Positions 47,500 to 57,500 of a stretch of 64,000 nt of DNA are shown piece by piece. The stretch spans positions 26,059 through 90,058 of the forward strand of contig JAAYLX010000041.1 in assembly GCA_012521705.1 (NCBI GenBank), read 5' to 3'. Below the pieces are notes generated by a model. The model worked only from the letters and a program-made list of their open reading frames with translations, was not told the origin of the DNA and made no database searches. The position numbers and the translations under genes are program-made. The first letter of the stretch is position 1, and every line of letters starts with the position of its first letter. The DNA comes from Clostridiaceae bacterium (GTDB lineage: Bacteria; Bacillota; Clostridia; DSM-8532).

Positions 47500-48888
47500 T
47501 TATTTCTTCTGACCGATACTGAGTATGAAGTTGATTATGATTCCGAATATTGCAGCGCCGGCTACACAGGGAACACTAAGCCCGAAGAAGGGTATGTTTC
47601 CACCGAAAGCGAACTGTCCGCCAAGACCTATAATCATTATTGTAGCAATTACAGCGATGTTCTTGGAGCTGAACAGGTCAACTTTTTTCTCAACCATGAT
47701 AGCCACGCCCTGAGCTGCAATAGCTCCGAAGAGGTATACTTCAAGTCCGCCTATAACAGCCTGTGGAATTGAGTAGATGGCGTTAATAAGGGGAGAGAAG
47801 CAGGATATTACCATTGCTATTATTGATGCGGCTATGAGTACGGGTATTGAGAATACCTTTGTAATTGCCATGGCGCTTATGTTTTCACCGTAGTTGGTTC
47901 CTGCGGGACCTCCGACGAATCCTGCGACTATATCTCCAATACCGTCACCGATAAGGTTGAGTCCCAGTTTGTCTGCAAGGTTGTAATCTTTAGTGGAACC
48001 TTTTTTCTTCGCCAGATCGTTTACATAGATATCCAACTGGTATATATGAGCAGTTGATTCGGGAATTGTTGCTATTGCTATTGGCATAATTGCTGCCAGT
48101 GCCATCAGGTTTGGTTTCGGGAATGTGAATACCGGCAGAGCGAAGAATCCGCTGTTAGCAGTTGCAGGCAGCGCCTTGAAGAAGTCAATGCCGGTTGTCA
48201 CTTTAATAATAAATGCTGTTACGCATCCGATAATGGGACCCAGAAGCAGCGGCAGCTGACCTGCCAGACCTTTCAGATATACTGAGAACAGTATTGTGGA
48301 GATTAATGTAACAAGGGAGATAACCCAGGCCAGATTTTCAGCGAGTGGCAACTGAGCTTCTGAAACATTTGCAATGCTTAATACAATCTCACCGTTGACA
48401 TTGGTTTTGGATGCTGCATCCATCAGAGCAACTCCTGCAAGTGTAAGGCCTATTACCATCGCTATTGGGCCTGTAACTGATGCAGGAAGGATTTTTTCAA
48501 TGGAATCTCTTCCAAAGCGGTTTACGATAAGTCCTGCAGCTATTGAAACGAAACCGGACATTACAATACCAAACTGGGCTATTGCAATTTTATCATTAAG
48601 TGCCAATCCTGCAAGGGCTTCCGAACTCATTAACGCGCCGATTGCCGCAACATAGGAGAAACTTGAACCGTAATAAAGTGGAATTTTACGTCCGGTAACT
48701 AAGATAAAGCAGATTGTTGCAAGACCGCTGGCAAAAATCGTGGTTGAAATGTGGAATCCTGTAATGAGTGCTACCGCAACAGTTGCAGGGAACATTACGA
48801 TTACCTGCTGTATAGCGTATAATAACAGTTTCAGTATTGGCGGCCTTTCATCAGGCAGGTAACCGGTTTGAATTGTGTTGTTGGTCAT
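47500..48888 (-). CDS. uraA: Uracil/xanthine permease
   Basis: This 462-residue NCS2 transporter imports uracil (or xanthine) with protons. It has about 14 hydrophobic segments, with family motifs FYGSSF-like YYGSSFSYVAAIGAL, IPESTAHI carrying the binding Glu, and GGPAGTNYGENI. GAGGGGG precedes the ATG. It lies 28 bases after pyrR on the same strand, which strongly favours uracil as substrate, since pyrR-pyrP/uraA pairs are common. The leader of pyrR holds an attenuator-like hairpin that would control both. Confidence 0.94.
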   Translation of the reverse strand: MTNNTIQTGYLPDERPPILKLLLYAIQQVIVMFPATVAVALITGFHISTTIFASGLATICFILVTGRKIPLYYGSSFSYVAAIGALMSSEALAGLALNDKIAIAQFGIVMSGFVSIAAGLIVNRFGRDSIEKILPASVTGPIAMVIGLTLAGVALMDAASKTNVNGEIVLSIANVSEAQLPLAENLAWVISLVTLISTILFSVYLKGLAGQLPLLLGPIIGCVTAFIIKVTTGIDFFKALPATANSGFFALPVFTFPKPNLMALAAIMPIAIATIPESTAHIYQLDIYVNDLAKKKGSTKDYNLADKLGLNLIGDGIGDIVAGFVGGPAGTNYGENISAMAITKVFSIPVLIAASIIAMVISCFSPLINAIYSIPQAVIGGLEVYLFGAIAAQGVAIMVEKKVDLFSSKNIAVIATIMIIGLGGQFAFGGNIPFFGLSVPCVAGAAIFGIIINFILSIGQKK

Positions 48889-48916
48889 GGTAAAATCCCC
48901 CTCATAAAATATAGAA

Positions 48917-49596
<680 letters not shown>

Positions 49597-49842
49597 TGAC
49601 TACCCCTATTAACTTGCATAAACATCTTGTCGGCATCTCTGTACCAAACTTAAAGACATTTAACTTTGTTCATTCTACCATTCAGAATCTGTTATTGCAA
49701 TACTCTATTTTGCGAAAAATGTTTATAATCCTCGAAAGGTGCTTATACTCAGTAAAAATGCTGTAAAAATAATCTGAAAAACCTCGTTTCCTTGCCCGTC
49801 TCCAATTGTTAATATATAATTTTATCTTAGGAGATGTTTGTT

Positions 49843-51132
49843 ATGCGAATGTCTGAAAATATCAAATCATGTACAGAGGAGAAAAATGTTTTGAAGAGTC
49901 GCAGGATATACGCATTATTTTTTCTGATAATATTCACCATTGTTGTTTCTATATGCTTGCCGGTATTCGGAGAGGAAGATTACTCCGGGGAAGTTACCGA
50001 AGAATTCTCTGAAGAACTATCTGATGATATTACTGAAGAAGTCCCTGAAGAAATCCCGACCATGAACGTAAGAGGCAGAGTAGTAAGAAATCTGGACCTC
50101 AGGGACAAATTGATCGAGTATTCAGGAGGCTCCTTGGAAGACAGTGTACAGCATGTTGAAGTAAGAATCACCAGCGGAGAGTTCAAAGGTGAATTGGTAG
50201 ATGCAGAATATCCCTTAAGCCTGGACTTTGTTGGGGGGCAGGAGAACGCGCTTCTAAGACCCGGTAATGAAGTTTTGATGACACTGGAGCTTGACCAGAA
50301 TGGGAAAATAGTGTCGGCGGTTATTTATAACCCGGCAAGGGATAAATCTGTAATACTTCTTCTTATTCTCTTTGTAATAGTCATTCTCTCAGTTGGAAGA
50401 CTGAAAGGATTTAAAGCGCTGGTAGCACTTATCCTGACCATTCTCACAATCATGTATATCTTGCTGCCCTTGCTGTTGAGGGGATATAACCCTGTGTTTA
50501 CTACTGTGTTTTCCAGTGTATTGGTTACAGGTGCTACCCTAATATTGGTAGGGGGTTTTAACAAAAAGGCATTGGCTGCGATTCTTGGCGCAACCGGAGG
50601 AGTTGTGGCAGCCGGAATTATTTCTGCGATGATTGGGAATATGGCCAAACTTACAGGACTTGGGTCAGAAGAGTCACAAATGCTTCTTTACATACCTCAG
50701 AACATTTCCTTTGACTACAAAGGCCTTCTGTTCGCAGGAATTATTTTAGGCGCCCTTGGAGCCTGTATGGACGTGGCAATGTCAATGTCGTCGGCTATGT
50801 TTGAAATAAAGGAGCAAAGCCCTGAACTCAACAGGTTCCAACTGTTCAAATCAGGGATGAATATCGGCCGCGATATGATGGGAACCATGGCAAATACTCT
50901 TATTATGGCCTATGTCGGAGGTTCATTGCCACTTCTGATGTTATTCATCGCCCATAATATGCCTGTCTATGAAATTATCAATCAGGACGGCTTTGCAGGG
51001 GAAATTATAAGGTCCATAGCAGGAAGTATCGGCCTTATTCTGACAATACCGTTAACTGCTTTGACGGCATCCATCCTGTGTGAAAAAAATCGCGTCAGAG
51101 ATTTTGAATTTGATGACGACATGCCGGATTAA
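49843..51132 (+). CDS. YibE/F family membrane protein
   Basis: The 429-residue protein has a signal-like first helix, a short extracellular acidic stretch rich in Glu (YSGEVTEEFSEELSDDITEE), a beta-rich domain (about 70-165), and from about residue 165 eight hydrophobic helices with the YibE/F signatures LILVGGFNKKALAAILGATGG and GACMDVAMSMSSAMFE. YibE/F proteins are multi-pass membrane proteins of unproven function. The start is set at ATG 49843, nine bases after AGGAG; ATG 49834 directly abuts it. It stands alone. Confidence 0.9.
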   Translation: MRMSENIKSCTEEKNVLKSRRIYALFFLIIFTIVVSICLPVFGEEDYSGEVTEEFSEELSDDITEEVPEEIPTMNVRGRVVRNLDLRDKLIEYSGGSLEDSVQHVEVRITSGEFKGELVDAEYPLSLDFVGGQENALLRPGNEVLMTLELDQNGKIVSAVIYNPARDKSVILLLILFVIVILSVGRLKGFKALVALILTILTIMYILLPLLLRGYNPVFTTVFSSVLVTGATLILVGGFNKKALAAILGATGGVVAAGIISAMIGNMAKLTGLGSEESQMLLYIPQNISFDYKGLLFAGIILGALGACMDVAMSMSSAMFEIKEQSPELNRFQLFKSGMNIGRDMMGTMANTLIMAYVGGSLPLLMLFIAHNMPVYEIINQDGFAGEIIRSIAGSIGLILTIPLTALTASILCEKNRVRDFEFDDDMPD

Positions 51133-51172
51133 ATTGGGATTGGAAGCTTTGAAGGATTTATCAGGTTTGATT

Positions 51173-51210
51173 ATTCCGGCATCTCATTGCACGTGATAGG
51201 CTGCCGGGAT
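51173..51210. repeat. Inverted repeat between the YibE/F gene and xth
   Basis: ATTCCGGCA (51173-51181) pairs with TGCCGGGAT (51202-51210), nine bp with one G-T, around 20 bases. It lacks a T tract, so it may be a weak terminator or an mRNA-stabilising hairpin. Confidence 0.45.
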
Positions 51211-51337
51211 CTGAAAAACATAAATATTTCAGAAAACATGCAAAACAAATTAAAGTAAAATATTTAAAGTAATATTATACGGAACTGATTTTAAATCAGA
51301 TAATTACATCGAGAATAATAAGGAGAATTAAGATTTT

Positions 51338-52108
51338 ATGCTCAAACTTATATCATGGAATGTAAACGGCTTAAGAGCTGTATTGGGAAAAGGTTTTCTC
51401 GAGTTCTTCGACAAGGAGAAACCCGATATATTGTGCCTCCAGGAGACAAAACTCTCAGAAGGCCAGTTGGATCTTGAACTTGAAGGATATTATTCATATT
51501 ACAATTATGCCGAAAAGAAAGGCTATTCGGGAACAGCGGTGTACACAAGAATAAAACCCCTTGATGTAACCTTTGGGATCGGCATTGATGAACATGACCA
51601 TGAGGGTCGTGTAATCACATTGGAATTTGAAAACTGCTTTTTGGTCAATGTTTACACCCCCAATTCCCAGAGAGGGCTGGCTCGCCTTCCATACCGCATG
51701 GAATGGGAGGATGCTTTCCGTGCATACCTTGTTTCTCTGGACAGCAAAAAACCTGTTATTGTCTGCGGGGACATGAATGTTGCCCACCAGGAAATAGATT
51801 TAAAAAACCCTCAGTCAAACCATAACAACGCAGGCTTCAGTGACGAGGAAAGAGCGAAATTTTCAGAGCTTCTTGAAGCCGGTTTTATTGATAGTTTCAG
51901 ATACTTTTATCCCGATCAGGAGGGGGCATATACCTGGTGGTCCTATATGTTCAAAGCAAGGGAAAAGAATGTAGGATGGCGTATTGACTATTTCTGTGTC
52001 TCCAAAAAAATCGAGGATAAAATAAAAGACGCACTCATATATTCAGAAGTAATGGGTTCCGATCATTGCCCGGTAGGCCTTCTTGCTGATGAAGGTCTGT
52101 TCCTTTAA
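51338..52108 (+). CDS. xth: Exodeoxyribonuclease III
   Basis: This 256-residue enzyme is an AP endonuclease and 3' exonuclease of base-excision repair. It has the ExoA/APE1 layout: LISWNVNGLRAVL, LCLQETKLSEGQL (metal-binding Glu), NVYTPNSQRGLARLPYR, CGDMNVAHQEIDLKNP and the final SDHCPVGL with the catalytic His. AAGGAG lies upstream of the ATG. With nth at 27.5 kb, the window holds two steps of oxidative base repair, though the genes are not linked. Closer to the APE1/ExoA branch than to XthA. Confidence 0.96.
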   Translation: MLKLISWNVNGLRAVLGKGFLEFFDKEKPDILCLQETKLSEGQLDLELEGYYSYYNYAEKKGYSGTAVYTRIKPLDVTFGIGIDEHDHEGRVITLEFENCFLVNVYTPNSQRGLARLPYRMEWEDAFRAYLVSLDSKKPVIVCGDMNVAHQEIDLKNPQSNHNNAGFSDEERAKFSELLEAGFIDSFRYFYPDQEGAYTWWSYMFKAREKNVGWRIDYFCVSKKIEDKIKDALIYSEVMGSDHCPVGLLADEGLFL

Positions 52109-52213
52109 ATAAAGCTATATTCATCATCCTGCTTCGGACAAGTTGTACTAATCCCCGTGATAAATGCATAGGATAGATTGTCCTTTTCATTTATTACATG
52201 GGGAAGTGGTATT

Positions 52214-54919
52214 GTGCAAGCAATTAAACCGGAGCTTTTGTATGAAAATATAAAAAGCAATTACTATGGGCTTACCGAGGAGGATGCTGCCGAGGCCTTA
52301 CAGCAATACGGGAAGAATGAACTTAAAGCCCAGAAAAAGAACTCGTGGTTTAAAACCCTCATCTCTCAATTCAAGGATCTGATGATAATTATTCTTATCG
52401 CATCAACAATTATCTCCTTCCTTATGGGCGAGGTCAGTGAAGGTGTGGCTATCCTTGCCATTATCATCCTTAACGGGCTTTTGGGGTTCTTCCAGGAATT
52501 GCGCACCGAAAAAGCCATGGAAGCCCTTATGGATATGGCGGCACCAAAGGCAAGGGTCATCCGTGACGGACGCACTAAGGAAATACCTGCGGATATGATA
52601 GTTCCCAATGATTTGATTGTGCTGGAGGCTGGAGACAGGGTTCCTGCTGATGCGGTAATAATAGAAGCCAATTCCCTTTTTGCCGATGAATCAATGTTAA
52701 CCGGTGAATCAGTTCCGGTTTCAAAGGTTAAGGCAGAGGAATCAGATCTTAAATCCGACAACATTTCCAACAGCAGTATTGTATATATGGGAAGCATGAT
52801 AACAAACGGTACCGGAAAAGCCGTTGTTGTCAATACCGGTATGAAAACCGAAATGGGAAAAATCGCCGATATGATTGTTGCTGCCGGAACTCAGGACACA
52901 CCCCTTCAGAAAAGGCTGGAACGCCTTGGCGAAGTAATGGTTACAGTCTGCCTTGCCATTTGTGCCATTGTGGCTCTTATAGGCATTTTGCGGGGGGAAC
53001 CCATTATACAGATGCTGATTGGCGGAATCAGCCTTGCGGTGGCTGCCGTGCCCGAGGGACTCCCCGCTGTTGTCACAATTGCCCTTGCCATAGGGGTAAG
53101 GCGCATGGTGCAGAGAAACGCGCTTATAAGAAGATTGCCTGCTGTGGAAACTTTAGGCTGCGCAACTGTTATCTGCTCCGACAAAACCGGAACCCTGACA
53201 GAAAACCGTATGACTGTGGTATCTGCCTATGCCGGTAAAAACCCTTATACTATTGAAAAGAATCCGGATGGCAAGGTATCGGTTTATCTCAGGGGCAGGG
53301 AGGTAAAGGCGGACAAAACCTTCGGACTTAAATTGCTTCTCAAAATCGGTTTGCTTTGCGGTAATACCCGTATCAATGAAAATGTGTCTGAAGATACCCG
53401 GGGCGGGATTGACATAGAAGGTGACCCAACAGAAGTTGCATTGGTGAGGGCTGCATTGGATTGCGGTATAAACAAGGAATCTGTGGACAACAGTTACCGC
53501 CGTGTCAGAGAAATTCCTTTTGATTCTGACCGCAAGTTGATGTCGGTGATTTGCAGGTCCCACACAGGAGAATTCTTCCTCTTTGCAAAAGGTGCCCCTG
53601 AAATAATTCTGGGGAAATCCTCCAAAATCCTTATAGCTGACAGGGAAAGAAACATTGCCTTTGAAGATGAAGAGGCAATTATGAAAGAATGCAAGGCAAT
53701 GACCTCCAAGGCATTGAGAGTAATGGGCTTTGCATACCGGGTAGTCCAGCCCAATCAGATCTGGAGCGATAACCTTGAACAGGATTTTGTATTTGTAGGT
53801 CTTGCGGGTATGACCGACCCGCCCAGACAGGAGGCCAAGGAAGCTGTCAGCCGCTGCAGGAGAGCAGGAATAAAGACAGTAATGATAACCGGTGACCATA
53901 AAGAGACGGCTGCTGCCATCGCCTCAAAACTTGACATATACAGGCCCGGAGATATTATTCTGACAGGCGCTGAAATGGATGAAATGTCCGATAAGGAATT
54001 TGAACAAATCTGTGAAAAAGCAACCGTTTTTGCCAGGGTTTTTCCGAGACACAAGCTCAGAATAGTCAGAGCTTACAGAAATAAAGGCCATATTGTTGCA
54101 ATGACCGGGGATGGAGTGAATGACGCACCGGCCGTAAAAGACGCGGACATAGGTATTGCCATGGGTAAGTCGGGCACCGACGTTACGCGTCAGTCTGCGG
54201 CAATGATTCTCATGGACGACAATTTCTCAAGTATTGTGGCTGCGGTGGAGGAAGGAAGAAATATATATTCCAATATACGCAAATTTATCCGCTACCTTCT
54301 TTCCTGCAATGTCGGTGAGGTCTTTACCATGTTCCTTTCAATGGTATTAGGGCTTCCGATACCTCTTATGGCGTCGCAGATATTAATTGTAAATCTGGCA
54401 ACTGACGGACTTCCCGCCATTGCCCTCAGCATGGAGCCGGGTGATCCCGACGCCATGGATATGCCGCCACGGGAACCCAACGAGAGCATATTTGCCCACG
54501 GCCTTGCAGGTGTGATTTTTGTAAGGGGTATATTAATTGCCCTTTCCACCCTGATAAGCTTCCTCACCATCCTTAAACTGAGCAATAGTATTGAAGTTGC
54601 CCGCACGGCGGCATTGGTGACACTGGTAATGTCTCAGCTCGTCCATGTTTTTGAATGCAAGTCGGAGTCAAAAGGTATATTTGAAATCAATTTTTTCTCA
54701 AACCTCTGGCTGATTCTGGCGGTCTTAAGCTCCGTGCTCCTGCTGCTTGCGGTAATTTACCTGCCCTTCATGATGAAAATATTCGGAACAAGGCCATTGG
54801 GTATGAACGACTGGTTTATTGCAGGAGGAATGAGCCTGTTGGTTCCTGTAATATCGGGAATAATAAGAGACATAAGGAACAAAAAAGATAAAAATAAAAT
54901 AGACAGTAGAAATAATTAA
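52214..54919 (+). CDS. P-type cation ATPase (P2A, probable Ca2+ exporter)
   Basis: This 901-residue pump uses ATP to move a cation across the membrane. Motifs are the TGES actuator loop (SMLTGESVPVSK), the M4 site VAAVPEGLPAVVTIALA, the phosphorylated Asp in CSDKTGTLTENRMT (about residue 322), the KGAPE nucleotide site, TGDHKETA and the hinge MTGDGVNDAPAVKDADIGI. PEGLP with the C-terminal helices (NLATDGLPAIAL) puts it with SERCA-like Ca2+ pumps. The start is set at GTG 52214 after GGGGAAG; an upstream TTG at 52178 is possible. No partner gene. Confidence 0.93.
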   Translation: MQAIKPELLYENIKSNYYGLTEEDAAEALQQYGKNELKAQKKNSWFKTLISQFKDLMIIILIASTIISFLMGEVSEGVAILAIIILNGLLGFFQELRTEKAMEALMDMAAPKARVIRDGRTKEIPADMIVPNDLIVLEAGDRVPADAVIIEANSLFADESMLTGESVPVSKVKAEESDLKSDNISNSSIVYMGSMITNGTGKAVVVNTGMKTEMGKIADMIVAAGTQDTPLQKRLERLGEVMVTVCLAICAIVALIGILRGEPIIQMLIGGISLAVAAVPEGLPAVVTIALAIGVRRMVQRNALIRRLPAVETLGCATVICSDKTGTLTENRMTVVSAYAGKNPYTIEKNPDGKVSVYLRGREVKADKTFGLKLLLKIGLLCGNTRINENVSEDTRGGIDIEGDPTEVALVRAALDCGINKESVDNSYRRVREIPFDSDRKLMSVICRSHTGEFFLFAKGAPEIILGKSSKILIADRERNIAFEDEEAIMKECKAMTSKALRVMGFAYRVVQPNQIWSDNLEQDFVFVGLAGMTDPPRQEAKEAVSRCRRAGIKTVMITGDHKETAAAIASKLDIYRPGDIILTGAEMDEMSDKEFEQICEKATVFARVFPRHKLRIVRAYRNKGHIVAMTGDGVNDAPAVKDADIGIAMGKSGTDVTRQSAAMILMDDNFSSIVAAVEEGRNIYSNIRKFIRYLLSCNVGEVFTMFLSMVLGLPIPLMASQILIVNLATDGLPAIALSMEPGDPDAMDMPPREPNESIFAHGLAGVIFVRGILIALSTLISFLTILKLSNSIEVARTAALVTLVMSQLVHVFECKSESKGIFEINFFSNLWLILAVLSSVLLLLAVIYLPFMMKIFGTRPLGMNDWFIAGGMSLLVPVISGIIRDIRNKKDKNKIDSRNN

Positions 54920-54999
54920 TTGAATAGGTGAAATAATAGTTTCAATTGAATAAATGTTGATAAATAATAGATATGTCATATCGATATATAAGATTTTTA

Positions 55000-55074
55000 A
55001 ACCTGCCGTTTATCCCTTCGCGTTGAAGTAAAAATTAAATTCAAGTAGAATTTAATTGGAATAATCGGCAGGTT
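55000..55074 (+). promoter_or_regulatory. Structured leader upstream of the ABC exporter
   Basis: AACCTGCCG (55000-55008) pairs perfectly with CGGCAGGTT (55066-55074). Inside, AATTAAATTC (55033-55042) pairs perfectly with GAATTTAATT (55048-55057). The outer helix ends 26 bases before the ABC gene ATG. Confidence 0.6.
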
Positions 55075-55099
55075 ATAGTTTTTTGAAAGGATGAATTGA

Positions 55100-55837
55100 A
55101 TGCTTAAAATCAGTAGTTTATCCAAGTCCTATTCCAAAGGAGCAGTAAAAGCTGTAGACAACATATCCCTCGAAGTAAGGCCGGGGGAAATCTTCGGTTT
55201 TCTGGGACCCAATGGGGCAGGAAAAACCACAACAATCAAAATGATTACAGGAATACTGCCAATAGACGAGGGTACAATCACCGTAAACGGTTATGATATA
55301 GAAAAGGAACCTGTTAAAGCCAAAAAAAGCATGGGATTTGTCCCTGATTCCCATGATGTCTATGAAAGGCTCCGAGGTATTGAATATCTAAACTTTATTG
55401 CCGACGTATATGACGTTCCGTCAAAGGACAGAAAAGAGAGAATAAATAAATATCTTGAAATGTTCGGGATGAAAGAAGCTGCATCCGAACCTATTAAGAG
55501 CTATTCCCATGGAATGAAACAAAAGATTATCCTGACAGGCGCACTTCTTCATAACCCGCCTCTCTGGATACTTGACGAGCCCATGACCGGTCTTGATCCG
55601 AAGGCGGCCCACCTCTTGAAAGAGGAAATGCACCAGCACTGCGCTAAAGGCAATACAGTCTTTTTCTCCACTCATGTGCTGGAAGTGGCTGAAAAACTGT
55701 GCGACCGGATAGGGATTATCAATAAAGGTAAAATTATAGCCGTAGGGACTTTGGATGAACTAAGAAAGTCCGGAGATTCATCCCTTGAAAGCATATTCCT
55801 TAAACTTACCGAAGAAGGAAGTGGCGAATATGCGTAA
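55100..55837 (+). CDS. ABC transporter ATP-binding protein
   Basis: The 245-residue ATPase has Walker A GPNGAGKTTTIKMIT (about 36-50), a Q-loop region MGFVPDSHDVYERL, the signature YSHGMKQKI (in place of LSGGQ) and Walker B LWILDEPMTGLDP. The shortened signature and the MTGLDP are typical of the CcmA/drug-export group. Its stop lies inside the next gene (eight-base overlap), so it pairs with that permease. GAAAGGATG precedes the ATG, and a structured element lies upstream. Substrate unknown. Confidence 0.93.
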   Translation: MLKISSLSKSYSKGAVKAVDNISLEVRPGEIFGFLGPNGAGKTTTIKMITGILPIDEGTITVNGYDIEKEPVKAKKSMGFVPDSHDVYERLRGIEYLNFIADVYDVPSKDRKERINKYLEMFGMKEAASEPIKSYSHGMKQKIILTGALLHNPPLWILDEPMTGLDPKAAHLLKEEMHQHCAKGNTVFFSTHVLEVAEKLCDRIGIINKGKIIAVGTLDELRKSGDSSLESIFLKLTEEGSGEYA

Positions 55838-57494
55838 TTTTTTCAGTTTATTGAAACTTCAGATTAATAATGAGTACGGCATTTCATATTTCCGCTATAT
55901 AGTAAAAAAAGACAAAAAAGCACTGTTTAAGGGTCTTGGCATTGGTTTTATCATACTTATAGCCCTTGTTCAGTTGCTTGGAGTTTACAGCTTTATGATA
56001 TGGCAGCTCTATAAAGGCGCCGCAGTATTAAATGTATCCCAGGTGGTTCTTACTGTCTCTTCCATTATCTCGGGAGTATTTCTCCTGTTTTTCGGTATAT
56101 TTTATATTTTGAGCAGTCTTTTTCTTGCAAAGGACACGGAATTTCTGGCATCACTTCCAATAAAGCAGGGAAGCGTGTTTCTTTCAAAGTTTATACTTGT
56201 GCTGCTTAGCGAATACCCCTTTGCTTTTTTCCTCATGATGCCTCCGGTTATTATATATGGTACGCAAACCGGTAAAGGCCCTCTTTATTATGTCCTTGCA
56301 ATAATATGTACTCTGTTTCTGCCACTATTGCCTTTGCTTTTTTCAGCAATTCTTTCACTTTTACTGATGAATGCAGTGGCAAGATCAAAAAGGCGCGACC
56401 TTATTACCATTGTTGGAAGTTTTATATTGATGGTTATTATATTTGCCGGAGAGAATTATATTGCCAGCAGGCTTCCTGAGAATCCTCAGGAATTTGTTGT
56501 GGAACTTCTTAAGAACAGCAGCATGGTTATAGATTTTATGGGGAGAATCTTTCCTCCGTCTATATGGCTTACCAAAGCCCTGTCTCTGACAGGCTGGGAC
56601 TCTTTTGTGAACTTTGCCTATCTGATTTTGTCATCAGCTGTCTTTTTGGGCGCAGTATATTTACTGGCTTCATTTATCTATCAAAAGGGCGCAGTTGCCC
56701 AATTGGAGACCCTGTCAAAAACAAGGAAAGCAAAATTGACTTACAGTGGCTCGTCCCATGTAATGGCAATGTTCAAAAATGAATGGCGTGTTATTTTAAG
56801 AACACCGGTCTATGCCCTTAATTCACTGACAGTAATTATTATGGCTCCACTTATGATGCTGTTCCCCAAATTCGGAGCTGCCGGTGACCCAGACATCCAG
56901 GCTCTATATAATCTGATTCAGAATGAGAGAACCCAGCCCGGGTTGATTTTGATAGTCGCAGGAATTATTTCTGGTTTCGCATTGATTAATCCTGCAGTAT
57001 CAACAAGCATCTCAAGGGAAGGAAAGAACATCTGGGTACTCAAAAATATTCCTGTAAAACCCGAGGTTATGGTGAAAGGAAAACTTCTTGCCGGGTTTTC
57101 TATTTCTTTCGTGGCTGTAGTTCTGGCCTCATTTGTCACAATGTATTCATTTAAACTTACCATCATCCAGACCGCCATGATAATTATTTTAAGCTCAGTC
57201 GCCCAGATACCGGTTTGTGCCATATCCCTGTTGATAGACATAATCAAGCCCAAACTTACCTGGAGCAATCCCCAGGAGGCCATAAAACAAAATATGAACG
57301 GCGTACTGGGTATGCTTATAGGAATTGCTTTCCTTCTGGCAATCGGCGTAATCCTGTTCTTTATAGTAATGACAGGACTGAATGTCTATACGATCTTTGG
57401 CATAGCACTGGTATTGCTTGCTTCCCTATCATATACCTCCCTCAGAATCCTTTACGCCTATGCCGAAAAAGGATTCCGCAAAATAGAGGCATAA
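55830..57494 (+). CDS. ABC exporter permease
   Basis: The 554-residue integral membrane protein has about 12 hydrophobic segments (for example GLGIGFIILIALVQLLGVYSF and ISGVFLLFFGIFYILSSLFL). A mid-protein cytoplasmic stretch (SKTRKAKLTYSGSSHVMAMF) separates two halves. It matches the large putative ABC-exporter permeases of Firmicutes. The start is ATG 55830 inside the end of the ATPase gene with GAAGGAAGTGG upstream; an earlier in-frame start would add residues from the ATPase reading region. The unit exports an unknown substrate; peptides or lipids are typical of the group. Confidence 0.85.
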   Translation: MRNFFSLLKLQINNEYGISYFRYIVKKDKKALFKGLGIGFIILIALVQLLGVYSFMIWQLYKGAAVLNVSQVVLTVSSIISGVFLLFFGIFYILSSLFLAKDTEFLASLPIKQGSVFLSKFILVLLSEYPFAFFLMMPPVIIYGTQTGKGPLYYVLAIICTLFLPLLPLLFSAILSLLLMNAVARSKRRDLITIVGSFILMVIIFAGENYIASRLPENPQEFVVELLKNSSMVIDFMGRIFPPSIWLTKALSLTGWDSFVNFAYLILSSAVFLGAVYLLASFIYQKGAVAQLETLSKTRKAKLTYSGSSHVMAMFKNEWRVILRTPVYALNSLTVIIMAPLMMLFPKFGAAGDPDIQALYNLIQNERTQPGLILIVAGIISGFALINPAVSTSISREGKNIWVLKNIPVKPEVMVKGKLLAGFSISFVAVVLASFVTMYSFKLTIIQTAMIIILSSVAQIPVCAISLLIDIIKPKLTWSNPQEAIKQNMNGVLGMLIGIAFLLAIGVILFFIVMTGLNVYTIFGIALVLLASLSYTSLRILYAYAEKGFRKIEA

Positions 57495-57500
57495 TCAGGG

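Noticed and set aside
47482..47772. 96-codon plus-strand frame over the end of uraA
   Set aside because: It is the complement of a clear permease gene and begins after the feo terminator without a ribosome site.
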